A stretch of 64,000 nt of DNA from the NCBI RefSeq assembly GCF_000739895.2, contig NZ_BBJS01000012.1:95313-159312 (forward strand), given 5' to 3'. Position 1 is the stretch's first letter; the number at the start of each line of letters is the position of its first letter. A program made the translations under genes and the position numbers. Positions 31,543 to 41,000 of the stretch are shown here, piece after piece. The notes under the pieces are model-generated. The model was given only the letters and a program-made list of their open reading frames with translations, was not told the DNA's origin and made no database searches. The DNA is from Sphingomonas paucimobilis NBRC 13935 (GTDB taxonomy: Bacteria; Pseudomonadota; Alphaproteobacteria; Sphingomonadales; Sphingomonadaceae).

Positions 31543-33560
31543 GCGCGGCAGAGCCCGTCCATCGCGGACGCGACCGACGCGCCGCGCAGCCTTATCCGAT
31601 GATGCGGCGCAAGCGGCGGATCTGGCGGCGACGCTCGATCCGGCGTCGGGCGCGCCTGATTGCCATTCTGGCCGTGATCGCCTTGGGGATGATTGGGCTG
31701 GCCTATCTGTTGCGCGGCGGCGAGCCGCCCGTCGATCCGGCTGTAGCTCTGCGCAACGCCGCGGCGGCCCTGCAAACCGGCAATTATCACGCCGCACATG
31801 ACCAGGCTCGGCGCGCTGCCATCGCCGCGCCCGGATCGCGGGCGGCGCAGATGACGCTTGCGCGCACCAGCCTGTTGCTGGAGGAAGGCGTTGCCGCCGA
31901 GGCGGCGTTGGACCGGGCCATCGCCAATGGTGTCCCGGTGGCGCAGACACTGGCGATGCGCGCCGAAGCGCGGCTGCTGCAGGGCAATCTGGCGGGCGCA
32001 CAGGATGCCGTGGCGAAGATGCCGCCGGTGCGTGACGCGGAGATGATCCGTATCGCTGCCAAGGTCCGGGCCGCGCAGACGAGCGGTGGCGCCGCAATGC
32101 GCGCCACGCTCCAGCAACTGGCGACCGCCCATCCCGATGACGCGGCCATATGGACCGACCTGGGTCGGAGCCGTTTCGGGGCAGGGGACATGGCCGGTGC
32201 CACGCAAGCCGCTGCGCGGGCCGTGGCGCTGGCGCCGGCCGACCCTCGCGCCCTGACCCTGCAGGGGGAGATCGTCCGCGCCCGTTACGGGCTGGCGGCC
32301 GCTCTGCCCTGGTTGCGGCAGGCCCTAGAGCGGGATTCCTATTATCACCCAGCGTTGATCCAATATGCCGCGACGCTCGGTGACCTGGGCCGGGCGACTG
32401 ACGCGCTGGCGGCGACCCGTACCGCTTTGGTGTCGCGTCCGGGCAGCCCGGAAGCTTTTTACCTGCAAGCCGTAATCGCGGCGCGCGCCGGTCGATATCC
32501 GCTGGCCGAAGGGCTGTTGCAGTTGACGCGCGGCGCCCTGGCCCAGCGACCGGCCACGGCGATGCTGGAAGGCGTAATTGCGTATGCCCAGGGCCGACCT
32601 CAAAAGGCGGCGCGCGCCTGGGGGCGGTTGGTGACGATGCAGCCGATGAACATCGGCGCGCGACGTCTGCTGGCGGCTGCCCAGATCGGCACAGGCGACC
32701 GGTCGGCGGCGCTCGCCACGCTGCGCCCGATTCTCGCACGGCCCGATGCGGACGGCTATGCGCTACGGCTCGCGGCGATGGCACTGGCCGGCGGGGGGGA
32801 TAGCGCCCCGCTTGTCGATCGAGCCGCCCAAGGCCGGCGCGGCGATTCGACGGTCTTCCGCCCGGATCGACCCTTGGCGGATCTGACCCAGGGAGCGGCG
32901 GGGGCGCCGACCGATCCGACCTATGTGCTGGGCGTCCTCCGCGGGCTCGCAAGTCAGGGAAATTGGGGTGCCGCCATAGCCCGCGCCCAAGCTCTGGTCC
33001 GCGCCACACCGGGAGCGCCTGCGGCACAGATGGCCTATGGCGACATGCTAGCGCTGGCCGGTCGGTCGGGAGAGGCGGTGGCACCCTATGCACGCACCGC
33101 GGACCTGACATTCGACGAGCCGGCAATGCTGCGCCTGATCGACGGCTATGTCCGTACCGCCAGGCCAAAGGACGCGGCGGTTGCGCTCGGCCTTTATGTC
33201 TCGCAAAATCCGCAAAGCGTGTCAGCGCGGCGATTGCTGGGGCAATGGCAGCTTCAGGGCGGCGAGTGGGACGCGGCGATCGAGACGCTTGAGGGTCTGC
33301 GCAGCCAATTGGGTCCGCGTGACGTCGTACTGCTACGCGATCTCGCCTTGGCCTATGCGGGGGCGGGCGATGCCGTGGTGGCGCGCCGCTATGGCGCTGC
33401 GGCCTATCGCCTTGCCCCGATGAACGCCAAGGTGGCGGATGCATTTGGCGTTACCTTGGCGGCGGCGGGCGAGGCGGATGGCGCCCGGCAGTTGTTCGAC
33501 AAGGCGCTGGCCCTGTCTCCCGGCAATCCGGCGATCATCGCCCACCGCGACGCACTCTGA
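31539..33560 (+). CDS. Membrane-anchored tetratricopeptide repeat protein
   Basis: The 673-residue protein has a very basic N-terminus (RRKRRIWRRRSIRRRAR), one transmembrane helix (about 41-58) and then TPR-like repeats to the end (for example YQARR-type GNYHAAHDQARRAAIAAPGS). It is oriented with the repeats in the periplasm. GTG at 31539 overlaps the sugar transferase stop (GTGA), so the two are coupled. It likely scaffolds polysaccharide assembly or export, as TPR proteins do in XrtA-linked systems. That role is inference. Confidence 0.75.
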   Translation: MSAAEPVHRGRDRRAAQPYPMMRRKRRIWRRRSIRRRARLIAILAVIALGMIGLAYLLRGGEPPVDPAVALRNAAAALQTGNYHAAHDQARRAAIAAPGSRAAQMTLARTSLLLEEGVAAEAALDRAIANGVPVAQTLAMRAEARLLQGNLAGAQDAVAKMPPVRDAEMIRIAAKVRAAQTSGGAAMRATLQQLATAHPDDAAIWTDLGRSRFGAGDMAGATQAAARAVALAPADPRALTLQGEIVRARYGLAAALPWLRQALERDSYYHPALIQYAATLGDLGRATDALAATRTALVSRPGSPEAFYLQAVIAARAGRYPLAEGLLQLTRGALAQRPATAMLEGVIAYAQGRPQKAARAWGRLVTMQPMNIGARRLLAAAQIGTGDRSAALATLRPILARPDADGYALRLAAMALAGGGDSAPLVDRAAQGRRGDSTVFRPDRPLADLTQGAAGAPTDPTYVLGVLRGLASQGNWGAAIARAQALVRATPGAPAAQMAYGDMLALAGRSGEAVAPYARTADLTFDEPAMLRLIDGYVRTARPKDAAVALGLYVSQNPQSVSARRLLGQWQLQGGEWDAAIETLEGLRSQLGPRDVVLLRDLALAYAGAGDAVVARRYGAAAYRLAPMNAKVADAFGVTLAAAGEADGARQLFDKALALSPGNPAIIAHRDAL

Positions 33561-33606
33561 ACCGGCGCGCTTTGCAGTCTGGCGCGGGCCGCCTAAAAGG
33601 CGCGTC

Positions 33607-34425
33607 ATGACCGAGCTTTCCACCGCCGCGTTGGAGCGGATCGCCGCCGCCCTGGAGCGTCTTGCCCCGGCAACACCTGCCTCCGCCGATCCGTTGGCCA
33701 GTCCGGCCTATCTGTGGCGCGGCGAGGTCTTGCAGCCGGCACGCGGCTTTTCGCCCTTGCCGCTGGCGATGTTGCAGGGGCTGGATCGGCAGCGCGATGC
33801 GTTGCTCGCCAATCTGGAGCGGATGGCCGATGGCCATGCCGCGCAGGACGTGCTGCTCTGGGGCGCACGAGGGACGGGCAAGTCGGCTCTGGTCAAGGCA
33901 TCGGTCGCCGCCGTTCAAGCGACGCGGCCCGGCCGGCTGGCGCTGGTTTCGGTCGATACGCTCGACAGCCTACCGGCCTTGTTCGCCCAGCTGGAAGGGG
34001 TCGACAGGGCCTTCGCGCTGTTCATCGATGATCTTGGCTTTGACGAGGCCGGAGAGGCGCGTCGGTTGCGATCCCTGCTCGATGGTGGGGCAGAGGCCCG
34101 CCCCGCGCATGTCCGCCTGCTGGTGACCGCCAATCGCCGCCATCTGCTGCCGCGCGACCTCAGCGAACAGGACAGCGCGATCAACCCGCGCGATGTGGTC
34201 GATGATCAACTGGCTCTGGCCGATCGCTTCGGCCTCAGTCTGGGTTTCCATGCGCTCGACCAGGACGGCTATCTCGCCATCGTCCGTGCCTATACGGATC
34301 GCCACGACCTGCCGTTCGACGGGGCGGAGGCGGTCAACTGGGCGACCCGGCGAGGCAGCCGTTCGGGGCGGGTGGCATGGCAATATATCGTCGATCTGGC
34401 GGGGCGGCTGGGCCGCGCGCTGTGA
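33607..34425 (+). CDS. DUF815 AAA+ ATPase
   Basis: The 272-residue protein has Walker A GARGTGKS (residues 86-93) and Walker B FALFIDDLGF, with the DUF815 arrangement. These ATPases are widespread in proteobacteria but lack a settled function. The ATG at 33607 gives a normal N-terminus; an open frame upstream lies within the TPR gene. It is downstream of the polysaccharide genes but 46 bases apart, so its link to them is unclear. Confidence 0.87.
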   Translation: MTELSTAALERIAAALERLAPATPASADPLASPAYLWRGEVLQPARGFSPLPLAMLQGLDRQRDALLANLERMADGHAAQDVLLWGARGTGKSALVKASVAAVQATRPGRLALVSVDTLDSLPALFAQLEGVDRAFALFIDDLGFDEAGEARRLRSLLDGGAEARPAHVRLLVTANRRHLLPRDLSEQDSAINPRDVVDDQLALADRFGLSLGFHALDQDGYLAIVRAYTDRHDLPFDGAEAVNWATRRGSRSGRVAWQYIVDLAGRLGRAL

Positions 34426-34453
34426 GGAATTTTCGTTTCGCGTGAAAAACCTC

Positions 34454-34482
34454 TTGCACCCATCCGAACCGCTGGCTATTGG
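34454..34482 (+). promoter_or_regulatory. Possible promoter for tRNA-Pro
   Basis: TTGCAC and TATTGG are spaced by 17 bases, 64 bases before the tRNA. The -35 match is good; the -10 match is weak. Confidence 0.35.
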
Positions 34483-34545
34483 CGCGCCTCCAGCACGGAT
34501 CGGCCTTCCCGATAGGCCGTCAGACAGCGATCCGTACTCCTTAGT

Positions 34546-34622
34546 CGGGGAGTAGCTCAGCCTGGTAGAGCACTGCCTTCGGGAGGCAGGGGCCGGAGGT
34601 TCGAATCCTCTCTCCCCGACCA
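34546..34622 (+). tRNA. tRNA-Pro (CGG)
   Basis: A 77-base cloverleaf with acceptor CGGGGAG/CTCCCCG, D-loop AGCTCAGCCTGGTAGAGC, anticodon stem CTGCC/GGCAG with loop TTCGGGA (anticodon CGG), T-arm GGTTCGAATCC, and an encoded ACCA end. Confidence 0.96.
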
Positions 34623-34694
34623 TACTCGCCGTGACACGGCTTAGTCCATCGACAATGAACGGCCCTGAAGGGCGGCCCGGCGTGACCGGGTGAC

Positions 34695-35246
34695 ATGACC
34701 TTGCTGGAATCCATCGCATTCGTTCTGGGCGTCGCGAACGTCACGCTCGTCGTGCGGCGCAGTCTTTGGAACTATCCCATCGCGTTGGTCATGGTATCGC
34801 TCTATGGCCTGCTGTTCTGGCGCGAACGGCTTTACAGCGATGCCGCGCTTCAGCTCTTCTTCTTCGTCATCAACCTTTATGGTTGGATCGTCTGGCGCCG
34901 TAGCCTTGCGGAGCAGGGGGCGGTGCGGGTCGAGACGCTGACGCTCCGTGCGCAGATGGCATGGGTGGCGGGTATCGCCACCGCCGCTCTTCTCTGGGGT
35001 GGGGCGATGGCACACTGGACCGACGCTTCGATGCCCTTCTGGGATGCGACCAACGCCGCCGCCAGTATCGCGGCGCAGATTCTGCTCGCACGGCGGCGGC
35101 TGGAGAATTGGCTGCTCTGGATCGCCGTCGATATCTCCTCGATCGCGCTGTACGCGGTGAAGGGACTGATGCTGACCGCGCTTCTCTACGTCATTTTCCT
35201 GGGCCTGTCGGTGTGGGGCTATCGCGAATGGCGGGCGCGGGCATGA
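34695..35246 (+). CDS. pnuC: Nicotinamide riboside transporter PnuC
   Basis: The 183-residue membrane protein has about seven hydrophobic segments and PnuC motifs such as NLYGWIVWRR and WRIGC-like ENWLLWIAVDIS. It lets nicotinamide riboside in by facilitated diffusion. The next gene encodes a nicotinamide-riboside-kinase-like protein whose ATG overlaps the pnuC stop (ATGA); kinase trapping would make uptake one-way. No NAD or TPP riboswitch was recognised in the 72 bases between tRNA-Pro and the ATG. Confidence 0.9.
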   Translation: MTLLESIAFVLGVANVTLVVRRSLWNYPIALVMVSLYGLLFWRERLYSDAALQLFFFVINLYGWIVWRRSLAEQGAVRVETLTLRAQMAWVAGIATAALLWGGAMAHWTDASMPFWDATNAAASIAAQILLARRRLENWLLWIAVDISSIALYAVKGLMLTALLYVIFLGLSVWGYREWRARA

Positions 35247-35770
35247 AGAGTATCTGCCTCCACGGCCCCGAAAGTACCGGCAAATCGACCGTTGGTCCGC
35301 GCATCGCCGAGGCCCTGGGCGGGTGCTATCTGTCCGAATATGGCCGCGACTATGCCGAGGCGCATGGCACCGATTTCACCATGGCCGATCTGGTGTCGAT
35401 CGGGCAGGGGCATGACGCGATGCTGGCCGAAGCGCTGGCGACGGGGCCCTGGCCGGTCATCACCGACACCGATCCGCTGATGACCGCCGTCTGGGCCGAC
35501 ATGCTGTTCGGCGAGCGGGACCCATGGTTTGCGGCGTGGGACCGGCTGTCCGACATGTATCTGCTTTTCGCCCCCGACCTGCCCTGGATCGAGGATGGCA
35601 CGCGCCTGTTCGGCACGCGGGCGGAGCGGCAGCGCTTCTTCGACCTGTCGCGCGCGGAGCTTGATCGGCGCGGCGTTCCCTACGCGCTCATCGAGGGGCA
35701 GGGCGAAAGGCGCTTTGCAAATTGCATGGCCGCGCTAGAGCACTTTGGCATCCGCGCACATCTTTGCTAA
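35243..35770 (+). CDS. NadR-like ribosylnicotinamide kinase (AAA ATPase)
   Basis: The 175-residue protein starts [16 protein letters not shown], with the P-loop at residues 8-15, and resembles the C-terminal kinase domain of NadR. It is predicted to phosphorylate nicotinamide riboside to NMN. It lacks the nucleotidyltransferase and DNA-binding domains of enterobacterial NadR. The ATG overlaps pnuC by four bases, supporting a two-gene NAD salvage unit. Confidence 0.88.
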   Translation: MKSICLHGPESTGKSTVGPRIAEALGGCYLSEYGRDYAEAHGTDFTMADLVSIGQGHDAMLAEALATGPWPVITDTDPLMTAVWADMLFGERDPWFAAWDRLSDMYLLFAPDLPWIEDGTRLFGTRAERQRFFDLSRAELDRRGVPYALIEGQGERRFANCMAALEHFGIRAHLC

Positions 35771-35808
35771 CGGCTTGCCGAATAGCTTTTCAGGAAACCA
35801 TTCCACCC

Positions 35809-37620
35809 GTGTCCACGCCGCTCGACAAGATCCGCAACTTCTCCATCATCGCGCATATCGACCATGGCAAGTCGACGCTCGCCGATCGCCTGATCCAGTT
35901 CACCGGCGGCCTGACCGACCGCGAGATGAGCGAACAGGTTCTCGACAATATGGAGATCGAGAAGGAACGCGGCATCACCATCAAGGCGCAGACCGTGCGT
36001 CTGGCGTACAAGGCGCAGGACGGCGAAACCTATACGCTGAACCTGATGGACACGCCGGGCCATGTCGACTTCGCCTATGAGGTTAGCCGGTCGCTGGCGG
36101 CGTGCGAGGGCGCGCTGCTGGTCGTCGACGCCGCCCAGGGCGTCGAGGCGCAGACGCTGGCCAATGTATATCAGTCGATCGAGCATGATCATGAGATCGT
36201 GCCCGTCATCAACAAGATCGACCTGCCCGCCGCCGAACCCGAAAAGGTCCGCGCCGAGATCGAGGACGTGATCGGCATCGACGCCTCGGGCGCCGTCCTG
36301 GCCAGCGCCAAGTCGGGCATCGGCATCGGCGACATCCTGGAAGCGATCGTCAAGAATATCCCGGCGCCCAAGGGCGACGCGACCGCGCCGCTGAAGGCGA
36401 TGCTGGTCGACAGCTGGTACGATCCGTATCTCGGTGTCGTCATTCTGGTACGCGTGATGGAAGGCACCCTGAAAAAGGGTCAGCAGATCAAGTTCATGCA
36501 GGCGGGCACCACCCACCTGATCGACCGCGTCGGCTGTTTCCGTCCCAAGATCGAGCAGCTGACCGAATTGGGCGTCGGCGAGATCGGCTTCATCACCGCG
36601 CAGATCAAGGACGTGGCGCAGGCGCGGGTAGGCGACACGCTGACCGACGCCAAGAAGCCGACCGAGCAGGCGCTGCCGGGCTTTAAGGAAGTCCAGCCGG
36701 TGGTGTTCTGCGGCCTGTTCCCGGTCGATGCCAACGACTTCGAGAAGCTGCGCGAGTCGATCAGCAAGCTGCGGCTGAACGATGCCTCGTTCAGCTTCGA
36801 GATGGAAACCTCGGCGGCGCTGGGCTTCGGTTTCCGTTGCGGTTTCCTGGGGTTGCTGCATCTGGAGATCATCCAGGAGCGGCTGACCCGCGAATATGAT
36901 CTCGACCTGATCACCACCGCGCCGTCGGTGGTGTATCAGATCGAGTTGACCCATGGCGGCGGGCAGATCGACCTGCACAACCCGGCCGACATGCCCGATC
37001 CCAACAAGATCGAGTCGATCAGCGAGCCGTGGATCGAGGCGACCATCTATGTCCCCGACGAATATCTGGGCAGCATCCTGAAGCTGTGCCAGGACCGGCG
37101 CGGTATCCAGAAGAACCTGACCTATGTCGGCGGCCGCGCGCAGGCGACCTATGAATTGCCGCTCAACGAGGTCGTGTTCGATTTCTACGATCGACTGAAG
37201 TCGCTGTCGAAGGGCTATGCCAGCTTCGATTATCACCAGATCGGCTATCGCGAGGGCGACCTCGTGAAGATGTCGATTCTGGTCAACGAGGAACCGGTCG
37301 ACGCGCTGTCGATGATCGTCCACCGCGGCACCGCCGAGACGCGCGGGCGCGGCATGTGCGAGCGGCTGAAGGAACTGATCCCACGCCACCTGTTCAAGAT
37401 CCCGATCCAGGCGGCGATCGGCGGCAAGGTGATCGCGCGCGAGACGATCAGCGCGATGCGCAAGGACGTGACCGCCAAATGCTATGGTGGCGACGCAACA
37501 CGTAAGCGCAAGCTGCTGGAAAAGCAGAAAAAGGGTAAGGCGAAGATGCGCGAATATGGCTCGGTCAGCATCCCGCAGGAAGCTTTCATCGCCGCGCTCC
37601 GCATGGGCGACGAGGCGTAA
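35809..37620 (+). CDS. lepA: Elongation factor 4 (LepA)
   Basis: The 603-residue translational GTPase acts on ribosomes, promoting back-translocation or biogenesis under stress. G1 is [10 protein letters not shown]3 is DTPGHVDF and G4 is NKIDLP, followed by EF-G-like domains and the LepA C-terminal domain (ending near [17 protein letters not shown]). The start is GTG 35809, since the ATG at 35722 lies inside the kinase gene. Length is normal for the family. Confidence 0.96.
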   Translation: MSTPLDKIRNFSIIAHIDHGKSTLADRLIQFTGGLTDREMSEQVLDNMEIEKERGITIKAQTVRLAYKAQDGETYTLNLMDTPGHVDFAYEVSRSLAACEGALLVVDAAQGVEAQTLANVYQSIEHDHEIVPVINKIDLPAAEPEKVRAEIEDVIGIDASGAVLASAKSGIGIGDILEAIVKNIPAPKGDATAPLKAMLVDSWYDPYLGVVILVRVMEGTLKKGQQIKFMQAGTTHLIDRVGCFRPKIEQLTELGVGEIGFITAQIKDVAQARVGDTLTDAKKPTEQALPGFKEVQPVVFCGLFPVDANDFEKLRESISKLRLNDASFSFEMETSAALGFGFRCGFLGLLHLEIIQERLTREYDLDLITTAPSVVYQIELTHGGGQIDLHNPADMPDPNKIESISEPWIEATIYVPDEYLGSILKLCQDRRGIQKNLTYVGGRAQATYELPLNEVVFDFYDRLKSLSKGYASFDYHQIGYREGDLVKMSILVNEEPVDALSMIVHRGTAETRGRGMCERLKELIPRHLFKIPIQAAIGGKVIARETISAMRKDVTAKCYGGDATRKRKLLEKQKKGKAKMREYGSVSIPQEAFIAALRMGDEA

Positions 37621-37627
37621 GCGAACC

Positions 37628-37656
37628 CGGCCCGCTCGCCATAGGGGAGCGGGCCG
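37628..37656 (+). terminator. Hairpin after lepA
   Basis: A perfect 10-bp stem, CGGCCCGCTC with GAGCGGGCCG, around a 9-base loop starts 7 bases after the lepA stop. No T-run follows, so it may be a transcript-protecting hairpin rather than an intrinsic terminator. Confidence 0.5.
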
Positions 37657-37663
37657 CAGGCCG

Positions 37664-37987
37664 TCAGCGCAGCGGCAGGAACAGGTCCGTCACCGCATCC
37701 TTTTCTGCCACGTCGGGAAAGAATGATACGCGCTGCGCATAGAGCGGAAAATCGCGCAGCTCCTCACCGCTTTCGGGCAGCCCGTCTCGGTAGAGAAATA
37801 GCGCCGCCGGTTCGAGATCGTCGCTGCGCCCGGTGACGCGCAGGACTGCGCACCGTCCGCCGGGGATCAGGCCGGCCACCACATCGTCGTCATTGGGTGC
37901 TACCGCCTGCGTCGTCTTGACGCACAGGTCGAGGCGGAAATTGGCGGGCGGAGTGGTGCGCGGATCCCGATTATCCCCGTTCGGCAG
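37664..37987 (-). pseudogene. Truncated GyrI-like small-molecule-binding domain (AraC effector-type remnant)
   Basis: Reading on the reverse strand, the translation matches the second half of a GyrI-like domain: NGDNRDPRTTPPANFRLDLC, then IPGGRCAVLRVTG, ELRDFPLYAQRV and a final TDLFLPLR. About 50-55 residues of the domain N-terminus, and any AraC DNA-binding domain, are missing. The frame stays open upstream to 38075, but no ATG start is present; only a GTG inside the domain (37882) or a CTG (37985) is available. It is therefore most likely a 5'-truncated remnant, though an unusual start cannot be excluded. Confidence 0.6.
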
Positions 37988-38020
37988 ACGCCGCTCGACC
38001 GATCGTGCGGAGGTGACGGC

Positions 38021-38053
38021 AAAAGGCCCGCCCGGTTTCCCGGACGGGCCTTT
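38021..38053 (-). terminator. Rho-independent terminator of the autotransporter gene
   Basis: AAAGGCCCGTCCGGGAAACCGGGCGGGCCTTTT on the reverse strand, given here as a stem of AAAGGCCCG / CGGGCCTTT with one mismatch and a GGAAACC centre. A short T-run follows. It begins 22 bases after the autotransporter stop. Confidence 0.82.
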
Positions 38054-38074
38054 CGATAGTCGACCAGGGGCGGA

Positions 38075-41000
38075 TCAGAACGCGATCTTGATCGTGCCCC
38101 GATAGGACTGGTTCTCGACATCCTTGCGTTCGAACGTCGTGTCGGCCCCCAGCGACAGCTGGACGCGGCCTGCGGTGTAGGACAGGCCCAGGCTCGCCTC
38201 GCCCCAGTCCTTGTCGTGGCCGGGCAGCGCGAACAGCGCCGACGGGCCGATGCCGCCCGCGAAGTTCGCGCCGAACACGCCCGGACGATCCTGGAAATCA
38301 TGGACATAATAGGCCGAGGCATAGGGACGGAACGGCCCGTCCGAGCTCAGCATCAGGCCGGCGCGACCCTGGACGCTGTTATAGTCCTGCCGGTCATAGC
38401 GCAGGGCGGGGCCGCCGCCCGTTTCGGCGGTGGGGGTGAAGCCCAGATGGCTGACGCGCGCGGCGATGCGCGGACCGATCTTCAGGCCGCCAAAGCCATA
38501 GGTCTTGGCCAGCCCCACTTCGCTCGACAGCGCCAGGGCATTGTCGCGCGACCGCAGATTATAGGCGACACCGGCCAGGGACACGTTGCGCTGGGTCCGC
38601 GCCTGGAACACGCCCGCGCTGAACTGGCTGTCCAGCGAGAAGCCGCCCAGCTCCGTCTTGCCGTAGAGCGTGCCCTGATAAAGGTCGCCGCGCGCATATT
38701 GGCCGAATGAGGTGTCGCCGGTCGTCTTGGTATAGGAGAAACCGAAGCCGAGGATGCTGGCATCGTCCACCTCCGTCTCGATGCCGGTCGCGACATAGAA
38801 GCCGTCGAAATGGTCGCGGACACCCGATGCGGCCGTCTGTGGCAGGGCGCGCGCCTTGCCGTCGAGATAGCCGCCCGCCAGGAATACGGCGACATTTTCG
38901 GGCAGGACATTCTCACGCATCGACACGCCGCCGCTGTCGGTCGCCATCTGCGCCTGACTGCCCGCCAGATTGCTCATGGCAAGGCTGGCGACCTGCACCG
39001 GCTTGCCGATCATGGTCAGCGTACCGCCCAGGCCTTCGCTCGGCGACAGGGTTGCCAGATGCTCGCGGAAGAAGCGCGCGCTGTTGTCGAGCGCCATGGT
39101 GCCCTGCGCCCGCTTCAGCGCTTCGGTGGAGGGGGCGAGCCCTTCCAGCGTGGTGCGGATGGTCGACGCCGACTGAAGGTCCAGCGTGCCATAAAGGTTG
39201 CTGAAATTGCCCTGGATCGACCGGTTCTGGTCGAGCAGACGCGCATAGGCGGTCTGATAGGGCGTGTTGGCGACGACATTGGCGTAAGCGCCGGCGACGA
39301 TCCGCGCGGTCACCGCGTTGCTGCTATAGTTCAGCGTCGGCGTCAGGATCGCGCTGAGGGCCGTCGGCGTGTTGAAGCGACCCGAAACGCCGCCGCTCGC
39401 GGTCGCGATCGTGTAGATGTCGCCGGCGCGGATCAGGTGCCCGCTGACCGGCGCGAAGCCGACCGAGCCGCCCGCGTTCAACTGACCACCCGTGGTGCCA
39501 TTGGCGACGACCGCGATCTTGTCCGACGTGCCACCGGGGCCGACATCGATCAGCAGCTGCGTGCCCGAGGCGAGCACGACATTACCGCCGAAGGTCAGCG
39601 TACCAATTGTCCCCACCGTGCCGGGGGCGATCACGCCGCCGACGCTGGTGAAGAACGGCGCGTTGATCCGCCCCGTGCCCTGCAGCCCGCCTGCCAGCAT
39701 CAGATAATCGCCGCCCGAGGTGATCGTGCCGTTATTGGCGATCATGCCCGTCAGCTGGTTGAAATCCGCCACGGTGGTAAGCGCACCGCCGCTGGCCAGC
39801 GACAACCGGGCCTGCGAACCGCTGATCGTGAAGCGGTCGACCGTCGCCGCCGAACTCAGCGTCGTGGTGCCTGCGGCCGACAGGGTAACGTCATAATAGC
39901 GCGCCGAGACCGAGGCGGTCGGATTGACGTTGTTCGGCACGAAGTTCGTCGCGCCGGGCAGGCCATTGGCCAGCGTGGCGGCGGGCAGGGCGGCGGCGAC
40001 CGCCGTGCCGCTCGCCTGCGGCTGGTTCTCGGCACCCGTCATGCTGTCGGTCAGCGTGGCGCGGCCGGCCGAATTGGCCTCTCCGCTCAGGCTGCCGGCA
40101 TCGTCATTCTGCGCCGAGATCTTGCCGGTCTTGATGTTCTGGCATTCCACGCCGTCGCAGACCTCGCCGAACTTGTTGTTCGGATCGTTGGCGGTGCCCA
40201 CGCCCGGCGAATTGGGAACGCCGTTCACCAACTGGCCGTTCTGGATGATCTGATAGGCCGGGTCGAGCGTCGTCACCCAATGCGCACCGTCTTCCCAGGC
40301 GCCGTCACCGGCCTTGGCCGCGGCATAGCGATAAGGGTTCTTGGCGGCGATATAGTCCCAGAAGAGGTAGAGCGGTTGGTAGAAGGACGAGGTGCCGTAG
40401 GTGGAAAAGGGCTGCGGCCCAAAGAAGCGGCTGCCGCCCGACAGGACGCCGATTACGACCTTGCGTGCGAAGGTCTGATCGAGGATCAGCGGGCCGCCGG
40501 AATCGCCGCCCGCCGTCGTGCCTTCCTTGGGCAGGGGCGCATCGCGGAACAGATTGAAGTCATAGGGGCTGGCCGCCGCCGTGCCCCGCCGGGGATCGTC
40601 GAAGTCGAGCTGATAGAGGTTCTGCGGCAGGTTCGCCCCCTGGCCGAACAGCCACAGATTGCGGTCGTCGAACGAGCCGAGCAGGCCGATATAATTCTCG
40701 GCAACCCGGCGGCGATAGTCGATGCCGTTGGTGTCGCCCTGATTGCCGACGCCGCTGCGGCCATAGCCGGTCAGTGTGACGTGATAGCCGGTGCCCGTGG
40801 TCGGATCGATCGCCGCTGGTGCCGGCAGTGCCGAGAACAGGAGTGCCCAGGTCGGAATGCCGGTCGCCGGCGTGTCGAGCGAGGCGATCGCGACATCGGC
40901 TTCCAGGAAGGTCGTGCGCGCCGAGGCCGGGTTCCAGTGGACCTGGTTCACATTGTAGATGGCGTTGGCGGTGTTCGTCTTGAACTGATTGGGGTTGGCG

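Noticed and set aside
30439..33444. A 1001-residue open frame opposite the sugar transferase and TPR genes
   Set aside because: It spans two real genes in antisense and has low-complexity Arg/Pro composition.
34623..34694. A riboswitch before pnuC
   Set aside because: Short GC hairpins are present (around GGCCC/GGGCC), but no NAD or TPP aptamer features were recognised in only 72 bases.
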